DNA from: Desulfobacterales bacterium
GTDB taxonomy: Bacteria; Desulfobacterota; Desulfobacteria; Desulfobacterales; C00003060
Assembly (NCBI GenBank): GCA_030613145.1
Contig: JAUWMM010000119.1
Span: forward strand, 1-6,230
DNA: 6,230 bases
Reading direction: 5' to 3'
Under the pieces are notes generated by a model. That model saw only the letters and a list, made by a program, of their open reading frames with translations, did no database searches and was not told where the DNA came from. Positions 1 through 5,498 of the stretch are shown here, one piece after another; position 1 is the first letter of the stretch, and each line of letters begins with the position of its first letter. Both the position numbers and the translations under genes were made by a program.

Positions 1-1
1 T

Positions 2-472
2 GATCCATGCGTGGTGGGACGTGATGTATGTGCTTACGGGGCAGAACGCCCATGGCCGAAAGTAACCCGGATTTTCGTCAGGGATTTGAGAGATGGAAGT
101 CAAGGCAGTGCGCTGGGCATCGGGCAGGCCGACTTTACAACAAAGCGCCTGATAGACAAAATGGACTTTCAGGTGACCCTCGTGAACTGCGTGACCTCCT
201 GCTGCCCGGAATCAGGAAAAATCCCCCTGACTTTCCCGACCGATCGGGAGGCCATCATTACTGCACTAAAAACACTGAGGCCGTACAGTCTGGAAGACGT
301 CCGGATCGTCCATATCAAAAACACCCTGGAATTAACGACCCTGATGGTATCAAGGGGTTGCCTTGATTCCCTTGAAGGGAAACCAGACCAAATCATTGGT
401 GAGGACGACATGGAACTGGAATTTGACAGTTCCGGAGATTTGATTTCCCGGGTAGGCAACGTCAAAGAATAG
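2..472 (+). CDS. LarA-like (DUF2088 / nickel-pincer isomerase superfamily) protein, C-terminal part
   Basis: The reading frame is open from the left edge and ends at TAG 470-472, so about 156 C-terminal residues are visible and the true start lies outside the window. A GTG at 11 is possible but has no ribosome binding site, and homology-like sequence runs through it. The stretch with GIGQADFTT, then a Lys/Arg-Leu-Ile-Asp segment, then PLTFPTDREAI and IKNTLEL resembles the C-terminal domain of LarA-like DUF2088 proteins, some of which are named nickel-pincer-cofactor isomerases. This is recognition from memory, not a search. The nickel-pincer lysine and metal-binding histidines of LarA lie in the N-terminal domain and cannot be checked here, so the reaction is unknown; a racemase or epimerase of a hydroxy acid is the family expectation. 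An unusual cysteine cluster (NCVTSCC) sits in the middle. The next gene begins 126 bp downstream, after a strong hairpin, so the two are probably separate transcription units. Confidence 0.55.
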   Translation, partial: DPCVVGRDVCAYGAERPWPKVTRIFVRDLRDGSQGSALGIGQADFTTKRLIDKMDFQVTLVNCVTSCCPESGKIPLTFPTDREAIITALKTLRPYSLEDVRIVHIKNTLELTTLMVSRGCLDSLEGKPDQIIGEDDMELEFDSSGDLISRVGNVKE

Positions 473-484
473 CCCTTATTTTGG

Positions 485-518
485 TCCCGCCCTGCGGGAT
501 TAGTCCCGCAGGGCGGGA
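485..518 (+). terminator. Perfect 15-bp inverted repeat, putative transcription terminator
   Basis: TCCCGCCCTGCGGGA (485-499) is followed by a 4-base loop TTAG and by its exact reverse complement (504-518). The GC-rich stem starts 12 bases after the stop of the LarA-like gene. The downstream flank TTGGATTTTGG is T-rich but lacks an uninterrupted T-run, so it is an imperfect intrinsic terminator. It would separate the LarA-like gene from the C_GCAxxG_C_C gene. A processing or mRNA-stability hairpin is an alternative. Confidence 0.6.
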
Positions 519-598
519 TTGGATTTTGGACGCGTTCGCCGGCAATTCGGCGGATTGCGGATTCAGGTGAGAATTGAAGGATTGGATAAGGGTGAAAA

Positions 599-1141
599 AT
601 GGAAAATGAGCAAACTGTCAAAGAACTTGTAGAAAAAGCCTATAAATTGGGATTTGAATACGAAAAGACCTATCGTGGATGCTCCCAGTGTGCCATGGCG
701 GCCATCTATGACACCTTGAACATGAACGACGATGGCGTGTTCAAGGCGGCCACGGGGTTTGCAGGGGGTGGCGGTCTGACCGGGATCAGGGTTTGCGGGG
801 GATATGCAGCCGGTGTTTTGGCCATCGGCATGCTTCTGGGCCGGGAACGTTCGAATTTTGAAGATCCAGAGAGGATTCGGTTCAAGAATTTCACACTTGT
901 GAGAAAATTTACCCAGGAGTATACCCGCGAACTGGGGTCGATTATTTGCCGGGATATCCAGATGCTCAAATTCGGACGGCCCTATTACATTGCCGATGGG
1001 GATGACTTTGCCAAGTTCGAAGAGGCAGGCGGGCATCAAGACAAATGTACGGCTGTGGTGGGCAAGGCAACCCGGGGTGCTGTGAAATTCATCTTGGACG
1101 AGGGACTGGTCACGTTACCACTATCCGGGCCTTTCAAATAG
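599..1141 (+). CDS. C_GCAxxG_C_C family redox-active protein
   Basis: This 180-residue protein starts at ATG 599 with an AAGGG ribosome binding site (588-592) six bases upstream. It carries the signature of the C_GCAxxG_C_C family (Pfam C_GCAxxG_C_C): GCSQC with Cys28 and Cys31 near the N-terminus, CGGYAAG with Cys66 in a glycine-rich segment, Cys117 in SIICRDI, and Cys150 in DKCTAVVG. The length is close to the family's usual 130-180 residues. The cysteine pattern suggests a metal or iron-sulfur ligand set or a redox role, but the family has no settled biochemical function. There is no signal peptide, so the protein is probably cytoplasmic; the glycine-rich segment around residues 53-81 is hydrophobic but is part of the family core. 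The gene stands alone on its strand. A broken diverged paralogue of its 3' end lies inverted at 1703-1840. Confidence 0.85.
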   Translation: MENEQTVKELVEKAYKLGFEYEKTYRGCSQCAMAAIYDTLNMNDDGVFKAATGFAGGGGLTGIRVCGGYAAGVLAIGMLLGRERSNFEDPERIRFKNFTLVRKFTQEYTRELGSIICRDIQMLKFGRPYYIADGDDFAKFEEAGGHQDKCTAVVGKATRGAVKFILDEGLVTLPLSGPFK

Positions 1142-1192
1142 CCCTTAGCGATGCCTCTGTTAACAACTCACCACCATTTTGCACAGGGCCTC

Positions 1193-1540
1193 TCACCTAT
1201 TCTCAGACGAATTCTTTGGTTTGGATACCTTGATCCTCAACACACTGCTTTTTGTCTTATATTTTACCTTATGATCCATACCGCGTGGTACGAAGAGCAT
1301 AGAGCCGCCCTCTATGTTAATGTCCGTTCCGCTGATATTGAAAGCACACTCACCTTTCAAAAAGATCAAGATTTCATCGAGGTCATCATGATGGTGAAAG
1401 CCGTGTCCCGATCCCTCGTCTCCCTTAATAAAGGTCAACTCAAAGCCATCCAGTTCCACCAGGTTGCCGCCAAAAAAGCCATTTCCCAGATTTGACAGAT
1501 GAACGTCCCCCAGCCTAAGGTGTTTCCATTGCTCATTCAT
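1193..1540 (-). CDS. Small cupin-domain protein
   Basis: This 115-residue single-domain cupin starts at ATG 1540-1538 behind a strong AAAGGAG site at about 1549-1555, eight bases away. Cupin motif 1 is seen around residues 45-63 with His49, His51 and Glu56 as likely metal ligands followed by Gly63 (GFHHHDDLDE then a beta-strand). Motif 2 follows at residues 79-92 (GSMLFVPRGMDHKV), with His90 as the last ligand. All four canonical metal ligands are therefore present, so metal binding is likely. Small cupins of this kind include isomerases, dioxygenases and sugar- or ligand-binding proteins, and the sequence does not decide between them. There is no signal peptide. It lies downstream of the molybdenum hydroxylase on the same strand but has about 160 bp of its own upstream sequence, so it may be transcribed independently. 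It converges with the C_GCAxxG_C_C gene, leaving 51 bp between the stop codons. Confidence 0.8.
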   Translation of the reverse strand: MNEQWKHLRLGDVHLSNLGNGFFGGNLVELDGFELTFIKGDEGSGHGFHHHDDLDEILIFLKGECAFNISGTDINIEGGSMLFVPRGMDHKVKYKTKSSVLRIKVSKPKNSSENR

Positions 1541-1702
1541 TTCTTAAACTCCTTTGAACCTGGACTCCGAAAGTGTTGGTGGAAAACTGCAAATCATAAT
1601 CCCTTCCAAAAGACCTCTTTCATTGATTCGGTGAAGCGATTTCCCTATCAAATGCAAGTACACAAAAAATAGCCTTGGAAAAATTATGTTGTAATCGGAA
1701 AT
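1541..1702. other. Intergenic region upstream of the cupin gene
   Basis: This 162-bp AT-rich spacer lies between the cupin start and the stop of the C_GCAxxG_C_C remnant. Apart from the cupin ribosome binding site I see no coding sequence. A minus-strand TATGAT at about 1593-1598 could be a -10 element, but no convincing -35 box lies at the right distance. No clear terminator follows the remnant. Confidence 0.4.
1549..1556 (-). promoter_or_regulatory. Ribosome binding site of the cupin gene
   Basis: On the minus strand the sequence reads CAAAGGAG, eight bases before ATG 1540. It is a near-perfect Shine-Dalgarno site and fixes the start. Confidence 0.75.
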
Positions 1703-1840
1703 TCATTCTTTTGGCGGGCCAACCAGGCCTTCATCCAGGATTAAACTAACGGCCATTTGAGTGGCCTTTCCGACTACGGCCGTACACTTATCAACATGAC
1801 CGCCGGCTTCTTCGAATTTGTCAAAATCTTCCCCATCCTT
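1703..1840 (-). pseudogene. 3' remnant of a second C_GCAxxG_C_C family gene
   Basis: Forty-five codons and a TGA stop encode a segment with FEEAGGH and DKCTAVVGKAT, matching residues 133-171 of the intact C_GCAxxG_C_C protein of this window. By hand alignment, 32 of 39 residues and 84 of 117 bases agree, and 25 of the 33 base differences fall in third codon positions. The two copies therefore diverged while both were under protein-level selection. Only the last motif (DKC) is left; the segments with GCSQC, CGGYAAG and SIICRDI are missing. No ATG or ribosome binding site lies in this frame. The frame stays open upstream only by running antisense-phase through the end of the molybdenum hydroxylase gene, whose stop (1851-1853) is 10 bases away. 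It is best read as a 5'-deleted gene whose loss is recent, since the remnant has no internal stop or frameshift. Translation by coupling or frameshift from the upstream gene cannot be fully excluded. Confidence 0.8.
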
Positions 1841-1850
1841 TTCATTCTTC

Positions 1851-4277
1851 CTATGCCTTTCCCAACGCCTTGAGAACCTTTGCCGGGGTGATTGGAAAAT
1901 CATCGATCCATTTACCAATGGCATTGTAAACGGCGGGTCCAATGAGACCAGGGATCTCCGTAGCAATGTCTTCACCAACCCCACATGTCCCATAAGGACC
2001 ATGCCCCATACCTGTCTCCTTGATGATGGTGTCAATAGGTCCGCAGTCCAGCATTGTGGCGTATTTATAGTCGAGAAGGTTGCCGTTCAGTATAACGCCC
2101 GTTACCGGATCATAGATGATTTCTTCTGTTAAAGCCCTGCCTGTCCCCATATAGGTACCCCCATACTGCTGGCCCTCTATTGTTTCAGGAGATATTGCTT
2201 TGCCAACGTCATTGACATTAACTACTTTTGTTACCTCTACCTCGCCAGTCTCGGTATCCACCTCAACTTCTATGAAATGTGCTTGCCTGCACAAGTGTGG
2301 TCGCCCCGTACTCAGGGCCTCACCCCAGAGTCCTTGGGTGTGCCACGCCCAACCAATGACAGGTGGTTCTGACCAATAGACACAGGCAAAATTCATTGGC
2401 ATGGCCTTGACTACAACGTCCTTCAATGTCTTTGTGTTTTCTGGAGCTGATTTCACATAAATCACGCTATCCTTGATATCCAAATCCTCCGGCTTTACTC
2501 CTTCAAATTTCTGCGCAGCCAGTTCGAGAAGCATTTTTCTGGCCTTCTGCGCAGCGTTCTTTACAATATTTCCATTAGAGCATAGGTTACAGGAACCATC
2601 AGGCGACATCAGTGCAAAACCATGGTCCAGGCTAAACGGCTTGATATTCACGTCTGTGTATGGTACCCCCAATTCATCTGCAACGATCTGACAGTACGCG
2701 GTCCACGGGTTTACTCCAATATCAGATTGTTGCCCTATGATACTGACTGTTCCATCGTTTTCAATCATCACAGCTGCAGAACCGGTCCCACGCACATCAT
2801 CCCACTCATGGTTCCATGTGAAGGCCATGCCATGCAACTTTCCATTGGGGAGCCTCCTCGTGCCTGGCGGGTGCCACTTCTCATCCCAGCCGATCGCTTC
2901 CTTTCCCGCATCTATGCATTCCTTCAGGCTATCCCTATCCGGAAATCCATGCTTTCTCTTGTATTTCGAAAGCTCCCCTGAATCGTGCCCATCATATCCA
3001 TCATTCTTCAATGCTACTTCCGTTGGATCAAGTCCAAGTTCAGCAGCAACATGATCAAAAATAAGAGTCAAACACAGAACGTTTGGGAGTTGTTCACACC
3101 GGCACCACCAGGCGGGCCCTTTACTCACGTCTACAGTTACACCTTCGCACAATAAATTGGGAATTTTGGTATTCTCGATAAGGTGTTCAACACCAGGTGT
3201 AGCCATGTACACAGCAAAAACGTTTTTCATTTTCACCGCTGTGATTGTCCCATCATTTTTGGCCCCTACCTTGAAGTACCCAACCATCATATCTCCGGAT
3301 TCACCAAAGAAGGTTTCTCTTCGATCGTAAAGCAGCTTAACAGGTCTTGCGGTTCGTTTGGCTGATAATGCAGCAAGGATGTTCATACCATTCTCAGAAC
3401 TATTGGCACAATTGCCCCTCCCTCCGAATGAACATCCCTGGTACAGAGAATTGACGGTTATCCTGTCCATAGAGACATTCAACCATTCAGATATCAACAT
3501 CTTTTGATGGTAGGGTTGCTGCGAATGTACCCACATCTCCAGGTTTTCTCCTCTCCACCTGACCACAACGCTTGGCATTTCTGCTCCCGCCCAGAGATGC
3601 GCATTCCTTTTGGCACTGAACTCAATGATTTTATCGGCCTCCGCAAAACCCTTCTCCACATCGCCTTTTTCAATGAGCTGTCTTGGGTCTTGAAGCCGAT
3701 TGTCATCTGCCCCAGGGCGCAGGATAGGGGCTTCTGGCTTCAATGCATCCTCCTGGTCCAATACAAATGGCAACTCCTCCCATTCCACATGTGCGAGTCT
3801 CAATGCCCGTTTGGCTATATCCTCACTATCAGCAGTTACTACCACTCCTACGGGTTGTCCCTCATACCATGCTTCATCACCAAGGACGGGATGTATCGGT
3901 TTTAGGGCCCAGCCCGCGAGTTCAGGGTCCACCCACTCTGGACAAAAACTACTCCCATTAAGCATTCTGCCCTTGACTGCTGGGTCATCGTATCTAATGA
4001 CACTCCTTACGCCTGGAAGGGCTTCGGTCTTACTGGTATCCATCTTTGTGATCCTTGCGTGAGCGTGCGGGGACATGAGGACTTTTGCATACAGCATGCC
4101 TGGAAGTTGAATATCCCTTGTATAAACTGCCGCGCCGCTCGCCTTCTCATACCCGTCTATTCGGCGTATACCCCGTTTTCCGACTTCGTTGAATGTGATC
4201 GTTGGGACATCCAATCCGATTTGATATGCCCCTTCGGCCTGTAGTTTCTCATATTCTCCCTGTGTTTCCTTCGGCAT
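1851..4277 (-). CDS. Xanthine dehydrogenase family protein, molybdopterin-binding large subunit
   Basis: This 808-residue protein is a molybdenum hydroxylase catalytic subunit (XdhA/CoxL/aldehyde oxidoreductase type), a family that hydroxylates a C-H position next to a heteroatom or carbonyl using water. Start ATG 4277 has AGGTGA five bases upstream; an in-frame ATG at 4349 would add 24 residues but has no good ribosome site. Domain order is typical. The a/b hammerhead domain covers about residues 33-170, with RRIDGYEKASGAAVYTRDI and EGQPVGVVV. Cofactor-binding segments follow: GCSFGGRGNC (281-290), GQQSDIGVN (515-523) and GVGED (766-770), where Glu769 is the expected catalytic base. The C-terminus looks natural (PITPAKVLKAL). 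The loop that usually reads A-[FY]-R-G is AWWCRC (389-394) here, and several extra cysteines lie near the cofactor motifs. Substrate is unknown. No [2Fe-2S] or FAD subunit gene is adjacent, and no twin-arginine signal is visible, so it is probably cytoplasmic. Confidence 0.88.
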   Translation of the reverse strand: MPKETQGEYEKLQAEGAYQIGLDVPTITFNEVGKRGIRRIDGYEKASGAAVYTRDIQLPGMLYAKVLMSPHAHARITKMDTSKTEALPGVRSVIRYDDPAVKGRMLNGSSFCPEWVDPELAGWALKPIHPVLGDEAWYEGQPVGVVVTADSEDIAKRALRLAHVEWEELPFVLDQEDALKPEAPILRPGADDNRLQDPRQLIEKGDVEKGFAEADKIIEFSAKRNAHLWAGAEMPSVVVRWRGENLEMWVHSQQPYHQKMLISEWLNVSMDRITVNSLYQGCSFGGRGNCANSSENGMNILAALSAKRTARPVKLLYDRRETFFGESGDMMVGYFKVGAKNDGTITAVKMKNVFAVYMATPGVEHLIENTKIPNLLCEGVTVDVSKGPAWWCRCEQLPNVLCLTLIFDHVAAELGLDPTEVALKNDGYDGHDSGELSKYKRKHGFPDRDSLKECIDAGKEAIGWDEKWHPPGTRRLPNGKLHGMAFTWNHEWDDVRGTGSAAVMIENDGTVSIIGQQSDIGVNPWTAYCQIVADELGVPYTDVNIKPFSLDHGFALMSPDGSCNLCSNGNIVKNAAQKARKMLLELAAQKFEGVKPEDLDIKDSVIYVKSAPENTKTLKDVVVKAMPMNFACVYWSEPPVIGWAWHTQGLWGEALSTGRPHLCRQAHFIEVEVDTETGEVEVTKVVNVNDVGKAISPETIEGQQYGGTYMGTGRALTEEIIYDPVTGVILNGNLLDYKYATMLDCGPIDTIIKETGMGHGPYGTCGVGEDIATEIPGLIGPAVYNAIGKWIDDFPITPAKVLKALGKA

Positions 4278-4282
4278 TTTGA

Positions 4283-4288
4283 TCACCT
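4283..4288 (-). promoter_or_regulatory. Ribosome binding site of the molybdenum hydroxylase gene
   Basis: On the minus strand AGGTGA lies five bases before ATG 4277 and is preceded by an A-tract. It favours this start over the in-frame ATG at 4349, which lacks a comparable site. Confidence 0.65.
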
Positions 4289-4460
4289 TTTTTTTAAAAC
4301 ATTTGCTGATGCCAAGCCCGCTTTTGGATGCGGAGGAGATGTCCTGCATCTGCGGAGATTTCCGATCAGGGCCTTTTTGATCTTCTCCTTAGATGACTTG
4401 GGGTTATTGAAATTTCGAATGGAACCTGACACGGATTCTCATGCTTTCCGTCTTCTGAAG

Positions 4461-4494
4461 GGACAACCCAGAACTTCCGTATCCGGGGTTGTCC
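4461..4494 (-). repeat. Inverted repeat in the molybdenum hydroxylase leader region
   Basis: GGACAACCC (4461-4469) pairs perfectly with GGGTTGTCC (4486-4494) across a 16-base loop. No T-run follows on either strand, so it is not a canonical intrinsic terminator. It lies about 180 bp upstream of the hydroxylase start and could be an operator for a dimeric regulator or an RNA hairpin. Chance is also possible. Confidence 0.35.
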
Positions 4495-4585
4495 TCGCAA
4501 TGTCCCAGTCACTGAGGATGTTCAGATGGGTGGTAGAAGACCTCGGTCCCGGGGGGACGGAAATCGGTCCCACCAAGAGGCCCAT

Positions 4586-5401
4586 TCAGATTCTTTCGTC
4601 AACCCAGTTCTGTATGTCAGAAAGAACCCTATCCTTTTCGGCCTCATTCAGGATCTCATGATAGAAATTCTCGTAGATCTTTAGGGTCTTGTCCTCGAGA
4701 GAAATGTTTTCGTAAAGATACTCCGAAGAGGCCTTGTCCACAATCTGGTCATCCCCGCCGTGCAGGATGAGACAGGGATAACTGTAATTTTTCAGGTTTT
4801 CCGCAAGCCATGCCACACCGTCGATAAACACGGTGGTGAGCAGTTTCAGGGTGGTTTCTTTCAAAACCAAAGGATCATTTTCATAATCGGTCACCACCTG
4901 CTGATCTCTGCAGATGAGCTGGGACAGGGAATTGGGAACCGGGGCTTCAGGCTCCTTTTCCACATCCATCTCCTTGAGGGCATCAAAGATGGGCAGTTCG
5001 ATGATGACGGGTCCTGAAAAGATCTGGCCTTTGAGTTTATCCGGATATTTGGCCCCATATCCGGCCGTGATGAACCCCCCCATACTGTGCCCCAGCATGA
5101 ATAAGGGAAGCCCAGGGTTCTCCTCTTTGGCCCGTTCCACGAAAAGGTCGGCGTCGTCGATGAATTTCTGAAAATCATCAAGATAGCCTCGCTTCCCGTT
5201 TGAGCGACCGTGTCCCCGATTGTCGAACCGATATACCCCGTATCCGAATTCATTCAGCTTCTGAACCACATAATCATATCTTCCGCAATGTTCGGCCAGG
5301 CCGTGAACAAGGACAATCATCGCCTTTGGATTCTCCGGAATATCCTTGATGTGAAACAGTTCCACCCCCTCCGGGGTCTTGATCATTCCTTCTTCATACA
5401 T
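4586..5401 (-). CDS. Alpha/beta hydrolase, monoacylglycerol lipase / lysophospholipase-like
   Basis: This 271-residue protein belongs to the alpha/beta hydrolase fold (Hydrolase_4, serine aminopeptidase S33 type). The oxyanion-hole segment VLVHGLAEHCGRY spans residues 30-42, and FDNRGHGRS at 59-67 is typical of monoacylglycerol lipases and PldB-like lysophospholipases. The nucleophile elbow GHSMGG (104-109) supplies Ser106. The acid is probably Asp218 in HGGDDQIVD, and the base is His248 in YHEILNE. The triad is therefore complete, and the enzyme should hydrolyse an ester, probably of a lipid or an aromatic or acyl substrate; the exact substrate is not visible. Start ATG 5401 is set by AAAGGAGG seven bases upstream; an in-frame TTG at 5476 would extend it but has no ribosome site. 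There is no signal peptide on this start. It follows the ABC permease by 97 bp on the same strand and could share its transcript. Confidence 0.85.
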   Translation of the reverse strand: MYEEGMIKTPEGVELFHIKDIPENPKAMIVLVHGLAEHCGRYDYVVQKLNEFGYGVYRFDNRGHGRSNGKRGYLDDFQKFIDDADLFVERAKEENPGLPLFMLGHSMGGFITAGYGAKYPDKLKGQIFSGPVIIELPIFDALKEMDVEKEPEAPVPNSLSQLICRDQQVVTDYENDPLVLKETTLKLLTTVFIDGVAWLAENLKNYSYPCLILHGGDDQIVDKASSEYLYENISLEDKTLKIYENFYHEILNEAEKDRVLSDIQNWVDERI

Positions 5402-5408
5402 GCCACGT

Positions 5409-5416
5409 CCTCCTTT
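5409..5416 (-). promoter_or_regulatory. Ribosome binding site of the alpha/beta hydrolase gene
   Basis: The minus strand reads AAAGGAGG seven bases before ATG 5401. This strong site decides the start against the longer frame opening at TTG 5476. A small hairpin with a CCCGG/CCGGG stem (5418-5432) sits just upstream. Confidence 0.75.
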
Positions 5417-5498
5417 GCCCGGACAAGCCGGGATGATGAATATGAATGGGGATAAACCGTACGCCCTTCTGCCCAAGCACAGCCATATCCCTATTCGT

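Larger units (their letters stand above)
4278..4585. other. 308-bp intergenic region between hydrolase and molybdenum hydroxylase
   Basis: No convincing gene is seen. The hydrolase stop is followed directly by an in-frame ATG opening a 48-codon minus-strand frame (4439-4585) that resembles no family I know and has no ribosome binding site of its own. The part next to the hydrolase is GC-rich and contains short inverted segments (GGGAC at 4554-4558 with GTCCC at 4567-4571). A longer hairpin lies at 4461-4494. The length suggests a terminator for the hydrolase and a promoter for the hydroxylase gene, but no confident -35/-10 pair was found. No remnant of an iron-sulfur or FAD subunit gene is recognisable here. 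Confidence 0.5.

Noticed and set aside
537..558. Two overlapping short hairpins (CGCCG/CGGCG and GCAAT/ATTGC) upstream of the C_GCAxxG_C_C gene.
   Set aside because: Five-base stems that exclude each other are expected by chance in GC-rich sequence, and no riboswitch-like architecture surrounds them.
1588..1603. A possible sigma-54 promoter upstream of the cupin gene (GG, ten bases, GC, with TTTGCA at the -12 side).
   Set aside because: The -24 side matches the consensus only in the GG pair, so the resemblance is too weak.
1703..2035. A 110-codon minus-strand frame that reads from within the hydroxylase gene into the C_GCAxxG_C_C remnant.
   Set aside because: Its first two thirds are an out-of-frame reading of the hydroxylase gene with no ribosome binding site; only the last 45 codons resemble a real protein, so it is annotated as a remnant, not as a fusion gene.
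4278..4349. A 24-residue N-terminal extension of the molybdenum hydroxylase from ATG 4349, possibly a signal peptide.
   Set aside because: It has no good ribosome binding site, no twin-arginine motif and no hydrophobic core, whereas ATG 4277 has AGGTGA at proper spacing.
4377..4661. A 94-codon plus-strand frame across the intergenic gap and the hydrolase 3' end.
   Set aside because: It overlaps the hydrolase gene antisense, has no ribosome binding site and resembles no protein family.
5402..5476. A 25-residue N-terminal extension of the hydrolase with a hydrophobic stretch ending in Ala-Cys that recalls a lipoprotein signal.
   Set aside because: It would start at TTG without a ribosome binding site, and the strong AAAGGAGG site lies inside it just before ATG 5401.
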